A DNA stretch of 64,000 nucleotides, from contig JAVLUZ010000271.1 of NCBI GenBank assembly GCA_036768485.1, positions 1,178,001 to 1,242,000 of the forward strand. The letters run 5' to 3'. The notes under the pieces are model-generated. The model searched no databases. It worked only from the letters and a program-made list of their open reading frames with translations, and was not told the DNA's origin. Below, in pieces: positions 11,851 through 23,479 of the stretch; position 1 is the first letter of the stretch; every line of letters starts with the position of its first letter. The stretch comes from Mermis nigrescens (taxonomy: Eukaryota; Nematoda; Enoplea; Mermithida; Mermithidae). The position numbers and the translations under genes were made by a program.

Positions 11851-13131
11851 ATGAACAATGTTTTCGTTTGTTATCTGTACACTAGGTGACAACTATAGAT
11901 CTTTGAAGTGCGCATTGTACTTTACTAATCAATAAATTTTGCAATGTGTCTGAAAAAGTAAATTTGAATATTAAATAAAAATTCTTGTTGATATTCGTAG
12001 CCTTCACCATTGATACCGAACGCTTCACCAGCACCATTTTTCCACTTTTTGGTCTATTTGTCAAGCAAAGTTTCGAAAAATGGAAAAAATTTTAGGCTTG
12101 ATTGGCATTTGTGAAAAATTTTTATTATGCTTAAATGCGTTTTAGAGATAAAATTGAAAAATTTTGCGGTGCTTCGCACCGTTTTGATAATTATTCAGTT
12201 TTTATTGTCAAAGCGACTTCGGAAATTGGCTAAAATGCTAAAGTGAGGGTAGGAAGATCAATTTTGAACAGAAATAACGTATCGTTGATCGTGATTTTCC
12301 TAGTAGAGCGCAAAATTTTTAAACACATTTACATGTGTACACAGAATTTTCTAATAAAAAACACTTATTTTTCAACACGGGCGCATCCTTTTTTAAACGA
12401 TTTCAGTCCCCCTTACTGAAAAGAAGGAAAAAGTGGAAAATATGAAAACAATGTTGGATCTTGTCGAATATCAACCAAATCGCTTCGAAAAAAATGGTGC
12501 TGACCGGTAATACCGGGGTGAACCGAGTTGAATCCATTGCCTAGGCATGTTTACGTAGGTCGACATGAAGCCGTTTAAATTGAATTACATATACACAGGT
12601 AAGTAAAATTTTCATATTTGCATAGCTCAAACCGGGAATCGGAGGTCGGGTCAACAATTTTCCGGCTTTGGGGATGAAGGGATTACCAACTTTGGTTGGG
12701 GTAAATCCCCCCATCAGGCCCGTATCCAAGATTCTGTTTGGAGGGGCACGACTGAAATTTTTTAAAAACCAAAGGGGACCAAAGGATGAATTGAAAAAGA
12801 CGTTTTTCGACCACTGGAGCTGCACCCGTTGTAAATTTTGCTACCCAGATACCTAAAACATGGTTAAAATCCAATGGATAATCTCTCTCTGATTAAGGAC
12901 TGAAAGGGTCTGGAGTGATGCGCTCAAGCGCCCCCCAGTGGAGTCCGGGGCAGAGCCAGGGAAAATTTTGTCAAAAAAGCACCTCAAAGTTGAATCGTAA
13001 TGTTAAAATTGCATAAAATCGACCTAATTTTGATTACGACGATTGAAAATTGAGTGTTTTAACTGCACGTTTGGGACTACATAGATAACAATTGATAAAT
13101 TTTTCGCTTGAAAAAGCGAAGGGGAGGACGG
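11851..13131. other. Intergenic repeats
   Basis: No gene seen. About 12070-12520 resembles the foldback arm sequence at 20880-21680 (shared GTGTACAC..AAAAACACTTATTTTTCAAC and the palindrome core at 12165). About 12700-12860 carries the AGGCCCGTATCCA-type dispersed repeat. Confidence 0.5.
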
Positions 13132-14490
13132 TAATTATTCGCAGTCAACTGAAAATAATTTAGCATACCGTGAAATATTTGGGTTTGTTAAATATTTGGG
13201 TTTGTTAAATCTTGAAAGACTCGAAACTCGGCGTATTCATTTTGATCTTACTTTTGCTTTCAGAATAATCAAGAGACAGTTAATTTCCCTTGAAGATTTT
13301 TTCGAACTCGCACCCGAAAGGGGTACCAGACCGGTAAGTGATATGAAGCTTTATATCCGCAAATTCAATTTAGACTGTAGGAAAAACGACTTTGCAAACA
13401 GAACGGCTAGAATTTGGAATACTTTGCCCCAAAGTATTGTTGATTGTATATCTTTTAAACGGTTTAAGGGTTTGATTTCGAAACTTTGATTAGATGAGTT
13501 TCTAAAGGGGCGTACGTTAGCGCGATCCACCTGTATATACGTCTCAGTCATTACTATGCTATGCTGATTAACTGTCTTACGTTCTTTCGACATTAGCTTT
13601 CGTTAAATCCTTTTTCATGTAATTTTTATTCCATTTTCTACGGTAGTAATTACTTAATAAATATTAGTATTATTTTTATTATTCTTATTATTATTTGCAG
13701 TCAACTGCAAATAATTTAGCAGTTGCAGTCAAAAACCAGCGGCCTAGACTGCAAATAAGATTGGACACAGTGTAACATAGTTTCCCAAGGTCGAAAGTTC
13801 AGGGGGTGAAATCCCAAAATTTAGGACCACTAAATTTAGAGTATAGCCTTTTTTGCAGGTCAAATAAAAAAAATGGCTAAAACTTTCCTATATAGCATGT
13901 TCTAATGTGAAAAATTGCATTTTTGACTACTTTTTGTCCCATTCTGGCTAATTTAGTCACTCTTGTGTGTAAAAATTATAAGAATTCATCGAAAATTTTG
14001 ACTTTTCAGATCCTTTTAAGTTCATTTTAGGTGTTTTATGGGTAAATAAAACAGAAATGTATTAGTCGGCGCGAAGCGCCGAAAAATTTTAATATCTTCG
14101 CTGCTTTTGTAACCAAAAATCACGCAGAAAAGGTTTGATAGCTCAAAATCGTCCGACAGTGCTTCAAGTCTCGGACCCTGAGGTGGGAGTAATACCCCCT
14201 CACTCCCCTAAGGGAATGTGTGCAGTGTAATATTATTTGCAGTCAAAAGCAAGCGGCCTAGACTGGAAATGATAACGCGCACAGTGTCATATTATTTGCA
14301 GTCAAAAACCAGCGACCATAACTGCAAATAATATTAGACTGTGTGATATTATTTGCAGTTAAGGCAGCTGGTTTTTAACTGCAAATAATATTTAACTGTG
14401 TGATATTATTTGCAGTCTAGGCCGCTGATTTTTGACTGCAAATAATATTTCACTGTATTATGAATTATTTTCAGTTGACTGCAAATAATC
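13132..14490 (+). repeat. Repeat block bounded by inverted ATTATTTGCAGTC motifs
   Basis: The outer motifs AATTATTCGCAGTCAACTG (13132) and CAGTTGACTGCAAATAATC (14472) are inverted. Within 13690-13760 and 14230-14490 there are repeated hairpins of about 45 bp of the form ATTATTTGCAGT...(A)CTGCAAATAAT, at roughly 70-80 bp spacing and joined by an ACTGTGTGAT linker. Between them lies a retrotransposon tail (13190-13545) and a diverged dispersed repeat (13800-14220) related to about 5980-6330. Confidence 0.6.
13190..13545 (+). pseudogene. Non-LTR retrotransposon, C-terminal RT fragment
   Basis: The frame contains LLNLERLETRRIHFDL and FANRTARIWNTLPQSIVD, the standard 3' end of CR1/Jockey-type ORF2 (..LxxRR..D.., ..N.WN.LP..). 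After a stop at 13487 the next codons (LDEFLKGR) still match the family's C-terminal tail, so the stop is probably a mutation. Only the last 100 or so residues remain. An (ATT)-rich stretch follows at 13655-13695, possibly the element's 3' tail. Confidence 0.7.
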
Positions 14491-16200
14491 AATGCTAAGG
14501 AGGAGTAGAGCAAAAAATCATTCTTAAATTTCATTTCGGGAGGGGGACGTGCCCCCCCCGATCTCCCTGGATACTGGCCTGCCCCATCCCTTCTTTCACA
14601 AGTATGCTCACAGGCGTAGATATGATTTTCGCCAGGGCAGGGGAACCCAAAAAAATGTTTAACTAAAAACTCATAAAAACGGACGGAGGCCGTTAGATAG
14701 GTAACGTTATTTTCGGGCTTTACACATCGTCCTGCACTATATATATAAGCAAACGATTTTTTTGTGAATTTTTACGTTTTTGACGGAAAAAATGCTTATT
14801 ATGCGCTGGAAGCGCTCTTTTTAGTTTTCCTGCAATAAAACAATAGAAACTGCCCGGCTTTTTCGATTTTACGTCGCAGAACAGCATCATGCAACAATAT
14901 TGCTCAGTTCTTAAACATGTCGAAATTTCACCGGTTGGGGGAGGAATTCCCCACCCCCCTACTGGCCACGCCAGTGAGTATGCTTTAGACCATATGCGTA
15001 GCCAGGATTTTTCAAGGAGGAGGGTCCGAAATTTTTCATCCAAAAGTCGATAGAAAGCTTCAAACAGTGTTTTTTTTTGCACAGTGCAAACTTTTTTGGG
15101 CCCGTGCAAAGAAAAATTTGGTGATTTTTGCACGGTGCAAAGAAAAATTTGGGCAAAAATAATGTAAAATATGTCGATTTTTGAACGCTTAGGTCACTTT
15201 AAAATCAAATTTTCAAAAAATTTTGGCGCTTAGCGCCGGATAACACCAAAATATCTTATTTTCTTTCCAGCGCGCCCACTGAGTTCAATTTTTCATCCTA
15301 TTTTCATTTCTGATGCAGACAGGCTTATTCTACTTTGCGTATTCTATTACCGAATTAGCAAGACGTGGATCTTGTTTTAGCTTGTTTTACTTTTTTCAAA
15401 GGTCACCCAATTTTGAAAGTGCAAAAAGTTTCAAATGAGCACTTTTTGGAAAAAATGCAAAGATTTTCCATACTAGTGCTTGATGTCCCATGCCTTTTTC
15501 GACACTTTTCCCTAATGTAGTAAATTTCTAGACCAGGTTAAACGAATCATTAGGTTTTTGTTTTACTTTACAGTGCCTACAAATTGTTAATTAAGTTTTC
15601 TGCGTCATGTTAATAGGTAATTACGCTATTTTTTCATTTTTTGCTCATGCCATTTTCAGAGCTTTCATATGTTTTAAACAGGATTTCGATAATTATGACG
15701 ATTGAAGCCCTATTTTAATTTTAGCATTACAGTGTTGTTTTGTACACATTTTTCAGTGCTAGAAAGTGAAAAATCTGAAGTGCTTTTTTTGAAAATCCCA
15801 ATAAAGTTTCGCGCTTCGCGCGATTTCTTCACTTTTATAGATATTTTCAGCATAAACATTTCAAATAAAATTTTACATTTGATCATTTTTAAGATTTTCT
15901 GGCTCGAAAATAGGGAAAAAAATTTTCGCGCTTCGTGCGACTTATTATATTTATCCACTTATAACATGAATCGCTAGAAAAATATGTCATTTTATTTTTT
16001 GAGCATTAAATTCCTGCAGAAACTATTAAATAAGCTGAAAATTTTTTACAGAAATCGCAAATCTGTCGTTTTTCTCAGGGTAAACATAGTGTGAAAGATA
16101 TAACGGCTAAACTTACAGTATCCTACCACGCGAAGCGCGAAAAATTTTCGTATATAAAATACATTGTACAAAAAAATTTTCGGTCGTGCAAAAGGATTTT
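14491..16200. other. Intergenic sequence with short palindromes
   Basis: No gene is recognised. Short palindromes TTTGCACGGTGCAAA occur at about 15125 and again near 16207 in the next repeat. GC-rich palindrome cores lie near 15224, 15812, 15927 and 16130. The open frames around 14720-15150 are low-complexity shadows. Confidence 0.5.
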
Positions 16201-16214
16201 GGGAGGTTTTTGCA

Positions 16215-16850
16215 CGGTGCAAAGAGGCCCGTGCAAAAAAAAACTGGCTTCAAATCATCAGCAGAAAAAAAGACTTCACTATGCTCAACAGCTTGAACAA
16301 AATCGTTTACAAACAAGAACAAAGAGGGTCCTAAAACTCTACCTTGAGGTACGCCACTAATAACTGGTTTCCAATCAGAAAAAGCGTCAAAAATTTTAAC
16401 CTTTTGTGTACGAATTGTCAAAAATTAACCATTTTAATAGCATTCCATTTATTCCATAATGCTTCAAATTCTCTATCAATTTAGAATAAACGACAGTCGA
16501 AGGCTTTACTAAAATCGACATAAACAACATCAATAGGAATAGATTTGACCCACATGTTTGTACACTTCAAAAGCTGAGTTTCACATGACTTTCCCTTTTG
16601 AAAACCAACCTGCCATAAAAATAAATTAGTTTTCGACTTTAAAGAAGCAATTAAAGCTCTATTTAATATATACTTCATAATTTTACTATTGACGCAACAA
16701 AGAGATATTGGACGGTAATTTTCAATTGAAGAATAATCACCCTTCTTGAAAATAGGTACTACAATCGCATCTTCTAGTACCCAATTAGCTTGTCTCGTTG
16801 TCGTGCTAAGCAATTTAATAAAACGCAATCAGTACAAAGTCCACGAATTT
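16215..16850 (-). pseudogene. Non-LTR retrotransposon, reverse transcriptase fragment
   Basis: The minus-strand frames carry the RT blocks DAIVVPIFKKGDYSSIENYRPISL, VYVDFSKAFD, SGVPQGRVLGPSLFLFVNDF and a degenerate SADD in place of the usual FADD catalytic box. There are two frames with a break near 16450-16480, and the segment between SKAFD and SGVPQG is mostly missing. It is a 5'- and 3'-truncated CR1/Jockey-like relic. Confidence 0.8.
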
Positions 16851-17059
16851 TCTGCATACTTTTTAATTTCTGTTGACTAGAAATGTTTGCAAATAGGTAA
16901 TCTCGGAGTAAGTTAAAAATATGGTACTTTCAGGATACTATGAAATAAACTTCAGGAGAGCGTATTTTTTTGCTCAGTAATTAGAACATGTTGAAAGAAA
17001 GCGCGGAAAAAAATATTCATCCGTCTATGATCACTATTACAAAAGCTATGGGTTTTGTT

Positions 17060-17345
17060 AATTAGCGTCTTCTCGACCTACGCAAGCCTCTTCTCGACCT
17101 ACGCAAGCATCTACTCGACCTAAGTATTTGAAGATTCAAACAGCTGAATGCAGAATCACATGTAGATACCCAATTTGCGTCGATAAAAGCATCTATACAT
17201 CGACCTAAGCATCTATACATCTACCTAAGCATCTATACATCGACCTAAGCATCTAAACATCGACCTAAGCATCTATACATCGACCTAAGCATCTATACAT
17301 TGACCTGAGCAGGAGCGACCTCGACCTAAGCAGCTTAAAACACCT
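17060..17345. repeat. 20-bp minisatellite
   Basis: Tandem units of CGACCTAAGCATCTATACAT (20 bp), best preserved at 17190-17305, with degenerate units such as TCTTCTCGACCTACGCAAGC before it. A related stretch lies at 22020-22200. Spacers are not unique, so this is not a CRISPR. Confidence 0.85.
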
Positions 17346-17929
17346 TTTCAGATATACTAAGCCTAAGCCTAAGTATATTAGAAGCAAAAACTTAGATTTT
17401 CCTATGTCTTATCAAGTAAAACCAAAAAAACATGCAAAAAAACATGAAAATTTTTTTAAAGTCTTTTAAAATTTCAAACAGCTTTCCGCGCCTTTTTTCT
17501 TTTCTCTCCTTCATTGCTATGCTTCCTTCCATAATTTCAGCCCATATTATTTATTTCTAACAAATGTTTAAGTCCTTGGATCAAGCCGTTTAATCGTCCC
17601 ACCCAACACTCAAATCGACAGTTGCCTGCAACTTTGCAAGTATGGCTCAGATTTTCACCAAATTTTTTCCGCGCTTTAATTTATCACGTTCTACCAGTTT
17701 GGCACAAAAATTTTGGCATTCCGTATTCGTTTTGCTCCTTTTCTAAAAGTACCATATTCATAACTTTAGCTGGTAATCTCCTCATGGTGGCATACGCTTT
17801 CTAGCTCTGTGTTGCCGACCAGAAGAAATCGGCGCAGAGCGTCAAATTTTTACGGTTTATTCTCAAAAAATCGTCGCAGAACAGCGTTATGCAACCGCAT
17901 AGCTCCAAAATTTTAGGAAATGGAAAAAA
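17346..17929. other. Intergenic, nothing recognised
   Basis: AT-rich sequence with short open frames only. No repeat family or exon signal stands out. Confidence 0.4.
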
Positions 17930-18400
17930 TTTTTGGGCTTGATTGCACGCTTTTTTTTGTATTCGGCAAAGATTTTTCGCGATGTACAAAGACTTTTGGG
18001 GACCGTCTTTGTACATGTACAAGAATTTTTTGGAAGACAAAAACTGCAAAAAAGGTTCGAAATTCGCAAAAATTCTAGGCGCTCCGCGCCGAAATAAGCA
18101 ATTGTGTGTTCTATATATCTTTATAATTTCAGAAACTGCATTTTGAAAGGAAAAATGCCAAATTTTTTGGCGCTTCATGCCGTTTTGAGACAATTATTAC
18201 TGATTTTTGCCCTCAGAAACCTAGAAATTGCTAAAATACGTAACCAAAAGTCGAAACAACTCTGTTTTTGCCACACTAAAATCGCTACTGTACCATATTA
18301 TAGTACCCAAAAATTTGTGTGTACAAAATGTACAAAAACTTTTAGGGACCATCTTTGTACATGTACAAACGAACCTTGTACCAAAAAAATACTGCTTGAT
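17930..18400 (-). repeat. TACATGTAC-palindrome repeat, copy 2 (inverted)
   Basis: It matches 10370-11130 in reverse orientation, including the GTACATGTACAA palindromes, the TTATAGTACCCAAAAATTTGTGTG block and GC-rich palindrome cores at 18078 and 18168. Confidence 0.6.
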
Positions 18401-18429
18401 TGGCATTTACGGAAAATTTTCGTAATGTT

Positions 18430-18757
18430 AAAAATGCGTTTCAGAGAGGTCAAACTTCAAAATTTTTTCGGCGCTTGGCGCGAGTGATTCATTCTTACTT
18501 GTTATCAATCTTTAAGCCGCGCGCTTCCGCACCAATAGCAGCATTTTTGTCTTTAATCTGGTCTAGAACTTCACTACGATTGAAAATTATTATCTTCTGC
18601 ACAGATTTGGTTAGTTTTTGTCATGCAAAAATGCGTTTTAGAGAGGTGAAACTACAAAAAATTTTCGGCGCTTCGCGCTGAATTGATTTAAAACTTACTT
18701 GTTATTAATCTTTAAGCCGCGCCCCACCAATTGCAGCATTTTTGTCGACAATCTGGT
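18430..18757 (+). repeat. ~190-bp tandem repeat R190 (direct units)
   Basis: The unit order is: GGCGCTTCGCGC core, ACTTACTTGTTAT, TTTAAGCCGCGC, GCAGCATTTTTGTC, ATCTGGTC, GAACTTCACTACGATTG, CTTCTGCAC, TTTTTGTCATGCAAAAATGCG, then the next core. One full unit spans 18470-18665. A second begins at 18666 and is interrupted at 18757 by a retrotransposon, resuming at about 20791. Confidence 0.7.
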
Positions 18758-20790
18758 CTTTGGAGCCAAATTGTACCCAATCGAAATCAGAAAACTACAA
18801 AATAAAAAGCTAAGGCTTTGGCGTAAATATAAAACATCTAAAACTGATATTTTAAAAGCAAAATACGAACTGGTTTGTAAAGAAATATCTTCAGCTATTT
18901 TGGCTTTTGAATTTAAGTGCGAAAATAAATTAGTTGAAAGGGGAAATTTAAGACAGTTTCATAATTTTGTTGGTAAACGTTTGAAAAGTGCTAAAACCAT
19001 GCCACCGCTAAAAAAGGAAAATGGCGAGCTAGTTTCGGAAGAATCTAAGAAAGTTACTTTACTAAATACTTTTTTCTGTTCAGTTTTTACTCAGGATGAT
19101 GGAAGCTTACCCTTACTTGACCTTGATTTGAAGAATTTGCCTGGTTTGGAAAATATCATACTTGATGAAGCAGCTATAGCTAAAGCCATTTCCAACTTAA
19201 ATTGTTCTAGTTCCTTTGGTCCAGACGGATTACCTAGTATTTTGTATAAAAATTTGAAAGTCTCGCTTTTGTTACTGCTTAAAAAGATTTTTCCATTTCC
19301 TTGTTAACTGGTAAACTTCAAAAAATCTGGAAAACAGCTCACGTCATCCCCATTTTCAAAACGGGTGATCCTTCCATAACTTCTAATTATAGGCCTATTT
19401 CAGTTAACGTGTGTGAGTTGCAGAATTTTAGATAAAATATTAAAAGATAACATCTTAACATATATTCAAATAAACAAAAGTTTCTCATCTATTCAGTTCG
19501 GATTTTTGCCTAAACAAATCGTGTGAAGCCCAACTATTAATGTACATAAACGAAATTATATGCCACATCGATTCTAAAAGTCTGGTTGATGCTATATATT
19601 CAGACTTCTGCAAAGCTTTTGATTCTGTCTCACATAATAAACTCCTTCACAAACTTTCATTTTACGGACAAAAAGGACGATTATTTTTGTGGATTACAGA
19701 TTTTTTACATGGTCGAACTCAGCAGGCGAAAACTGGTGATTCTTTTTCTAAGCACACTGATGTTACTAGCGGAGTTCCACAGAGTAGCTTTCTTGGTCCT
19801 CTTTTGTTTCTTTTTTACATAAATGATATCGCTTTTCTGAACAAAAATGAAAAGTTGAAAATGTGCCTATTTGCGGATGATGTAAAAATGTTTTCCGTAA
19901 TAGAACAAACAGGTTTGTTGAACAATTTGTTACTGAATATCCATGAGTGGTCTGAAAAGTGGCAATTACCTTTATCTTTGGCTAAGTGCTCCGTTTTGCA
20001 TTTCGGTCATAAAAATCCCAGGCAAAAATATTCGATTGGAATGGAGGATATTTTGGAAAACAACGAAGTAAAAGATTTAGGTATTCTTTTGAACGAAGTG
20101 CATATTTTAGGATGTCATTGATTTTTCAAGCATTTAAGGCTAAAGATGCTGAACTGCTACTTATGGCTTATAAAACGTATATCCGACCTTTACTAGAATA
20201 TTGCACGGTTATTTGGTCATCACACAAAAAGCAAGACGTGAGAAGTATTGAGAGAGTTCAAAGATACTTTACTAGAAGGGTCTTAAATTTTTCCGACTTG
20301 AGCTATAGTGAACGATTAGATTTTCTTAAATTAAACTCACTTCAGTTACGTCGAGTCCGTCATGATCTATCGATGGCCTATAAAATTTACCATGGTCTCA
20401 TAGACATCGATTTTAACGAGTTGTTCACGGTGTGTAATGGCATCACTCGATCAGTTAACTCGGTAAAGCTAAAAATACCTAAATCTCGCTTAAATTTGAA
20501 AATGTATTGTTTTGCAAATAGACTCCCTCCTCTTTGGAATAATTTGCCAGAAGAAGTTGTAAATGCCCCGAACTTTCCCTCCTTCAGCAGTCGTTTAGAG
20601 AAAATTAGTTTTACCTTAGACTATAAGTAAATGCAAACCGCCTTTATAGTCCTTGTGCAGGTTTTTGATAATATATTTCATTGCATTGACGACATTTCAG
20701 TGTATGATTCTTTCTTTTTTTAATTTGACCGAATTTGTATTGTTTTAATTCTGTCTCTGTCGCAATAAACTATTTCTTTCTTCTTTCTTT
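18758..20790 (+). mobile_element. Non-LTR retrotransposon (5'-truncated) inserted in R190
   Basis: A nearly contiguous ORF2 broken into frames at 18758-19305, about 19300-19430, 19540-20121 and 20112-20630. Blocks seen in order include SSSFGPDGLPSILYKNL, AHVIPIFKTGDPS.SNYRPIS, YSDFCKAFDSVSHNKLL, SGVPQSSFLGPLLFLFYINDI, LFADDVKMFS (catalytic DD), LLMAYKTYIRPLLEYC and a WNNLPEEVV C-terminus. There are frameshifts near 19300 and 20110 and one between 19430 and 19540; the endonuclease domain is absent. The 3'UTR ends in a TTTCTTTCTTCTTTCTTT tail rather than poly(A). The R190 unit is split between ATCTGGTCT and CCAGAACTTC, marking the insertion point. Confidence 0.85.
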
Positions 20791-21720
20791 CCAGAACTTC
20801 ACAACGATTGAAAATTCTTACCTTCTGCACGGATTTGGTTAGTTTTTGTCATGCAAAAATGCGTTTTAGAGAGGTAAAATTTCTAAATTTTCTGGCGCTT
20901 CGCGCCATTTGATAAATTATAGTTTTAGGTGTCAAAAGCGACTTCAGAATTGGAGGAGAAGAAGAAGAAAGAAAATTTTGCTAAAATGCTTTATTGAAGG
21001 AAGGAAATTCAAGTTTCACAACAGAAATAACGTATACTGATCGTGATATTTCTTGTAGAGCGCGAAATGTTTGAACAAAAAGTGCATCAAACACCGCTAT
21101 TGCATGTGTACATTGGATTTTCTACTTAAAAAACACTGATTTTTCAACCCAGGCGCAAAAGAACCTCCAAAAAAAGGTGGAAAAATGTCGGAAAAGGTGG
21201 AAAAAAATTTTGGATCTGGTCCATAATGTCAACCAAATTGCTAGGGAAAAAAACCGTTTTTTCTTTTTCCCAGCGATTTGGTTGACATTATAGACCGAAC
21301 CCAAAATTTTTTCCACTTTTTCCGACTTTTTTCCACGTTTTTTGGGAGGTCTAAAAACGTTTAAAATAGAGCTCCTGTGTTGAAAAATCAGTGTTTTTTA
21401 AGTAGAAAATTTTATGTACACATGCAATAGCGGTGATTGATGCACTTTTTGTATAAAAATTTCGCGCTCTACAAGAAATATCATGATCAGTATACGTTAT
21501 TTATCTTGAAACTTGAATTTCCTTCCTTCAGTAAAGCATTTTAGCCGATTCTGAAGTCGTTTTTGACAAATAAAAGTATAATTTATCAAATGGCGCGAAG
21601 CGCCAGAAAATTTGAAATTTTAGCTCTCAAAATCATTTTTGCATTTCAAAAACTGTGCAGAAGGTAAGGATTTTCAATCGCAGTAGAGTTCCAGGACCAG
21701 ATTATCGATAAAAATGCTGC
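20791..21720. repeat. Long foldback (inverted repeat) centred near 21248
   Basis: The left arm (20791-21240) and right arm (21255-21720) are near-complementary over about 430 bp each. Both include the R190 tail, the GGCGC..GCGCC core (20894/21593), AACGTATACTGATC, TGCATGTGTACA, AAAAACACTGATTTTTCAAC and the inner GGTTGACATTATAGACC block. RNA from it would fold into a long hairpin. Confidence 0.8.
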
Positions 21721-22019
21721 AATTGGCGCCGCGCGGCTTAAACATCAATAACAAGTAAGAATTAAAGGAGTATGTTGAGAATAAGGTGACCTTAACAAAT
21801 TTTCAAAAAACGTGATTTTATGCCTTTTCAAACAATAATCTTTAACTTAGAAGTCGAAAAAACTGTCGGAAAACCATGTGAGTGAAAAAATTTTCGAAAA
21901 AAAATTTTTATCAAAGATTTTTCACTCTCATGGTTGACACTCAGATCGTGTTTTCAACATACATGTTATAGATTATTGCTTCAAAAAGCATAAAATCACG
22001 TTTTTTTGAAAATTTGTAC

Positions 22020-22200
22020 GTAAATATAATCATCTATACATCGACCTGAGCGAGAGCGACCTCGACCTAAGCAGCCTTAAACACCTTTTCAGATATACTA
22101 AGACCTAAGCATCTATACATCGACCTGAGCGGGAGCGACCTCGACCTAAGCAGCTTTAAACACCTTATCAGATATACTAAGCCTAAGCCTAAGTATAATA
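22020..22200. repeat. Minisatellite-related repeat
   Basis: Two units of about 95 bp built from ATCTATACATCGACCTGAGC, GAGCGACCTCGACC and TTAAACACCTTTTCAGATAT. The same phrases end the array at 17280-17400. Confidence 0.75.
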
Positions 22201-22419
22201 GAAGTAAAAACGGCAATATTGAGAAAAGCTCAGTTCGTCTCAATTAATTTGTTATCCTTAAACACATGAAGTTCAACAGCCTGTAACTCGGTCAATAATG
22301 CCGACCGACACCTAATTCTTTCAGATTTGAATTCCTTGACCCTTAATTAGATTAAATCAACCATGCAAAGTTAATTTCTAGGAGGTCACCTTATTCTCAA
22401 TATTAGCCGAATTAAATCA

Positions 22420-22880
22420 ATTCGGCGCGAAGCGTCCGAAAATTTTTGTCGATTTCACTTCTCTAAAACGCATTTTTGCACTTGCCAAAAACTAGCTGAA
22501 TCCGTGCAGAATATAAGGATTTTCAATCGTAGTGGAGTTCTAGGACCAGATTATCGATAAAAATGCTGCAATTGGCGCGGCTTAAACATCAATAACAAGT
22601 AAGAATTAAATCAATTCGGCGCGAAGCGCGAAAAATTTTGTAGTTTCACTTCTCTAAAACGCATTTTTGCATTGCAAAAACTAACTGAATCCGTGCAGAA
22701 GATGAGGATTTTCAATCGTAGTGAAGTTCTAGACCAGATTGTCGATAAAAATGCTGCAATTGCGCGCGACGCGGCTTAAGGATTCATAATAAGTAAGAAT
22801 TAAATCAATTCGGCGCGAAGCGTGAGAGTTTTTAAAGTTTTAACTCTCTAAAACGCATTTTTAACATTACAAAAATTTTC
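22420..22880 (-). repeat. R190 repeat, inverted units
   Basis: Two full units and a partial one (cores at 22423, 22618 and 22811) in reverse orientation to 18430-18757, spaced about 195 bp apart. Confidence 0.75.
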
Positions 22881-23479
22881 CACAAATGCCAACCAAGCCC
22901 GAAAATTTTTTCCATTTCCCAAAATTTTGGTTGACAAATAGACCAAAAAAGTGGAATAAAAAAACGGTGGTACCACCCCTAAAATATAGAGCAAAAATTA
23001 GGAAAAAATTCTGGGCATGGCATGGTATAAAGTACAGTTATCAAATACAATCGGATAAATTTATCCAAGATCTTACCTATCCATATAATCTGCAGATTTT
23101 CTAATTAATTAGAGAAGACTACTTCAAATTCATTTTTTACACAAAAAAATATTCCAGAAGCTTTATAGGTTTCTGAAATGGCCTTAATATTTTATGGCAA
23201 ACGTATAAACGACTAACGAGGCATTTCCTCGCTTGCACTTGTTTAGTCTGATTCATGAAGAAACCTTTCGCATTTCAGCATCCAAACAAAAAAGGTGTCC
23301 AGGCAGCTTACTGTAACAAAATTTTGTACCGTCAAACTTCATATGCTCATCAATTGCTGTGCACAGTATCATATTTGTCGCTGCAGTTTAAATAGCTTTT
23401 GTAGTCGATTTACACTCTGACTCAAACATTGTGATCCGTACGCAAGGTTTCTTTTTTTGAAAGAAAATTTTATTACTAA
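22881..23479. other. Intergenic, nothing recognised
   Basis: No gene or repeat family is clear. A short plus-strand open frame at 22886-23104 is AT-driven and lacks protein character. Confidence 0.4.

Noticed and set aside
17060..17345. CRISPR-like regular repeats
   Set aside because: The units are contiguous 20-bp tandem copies with no unique spacers; it is a minisatellite.
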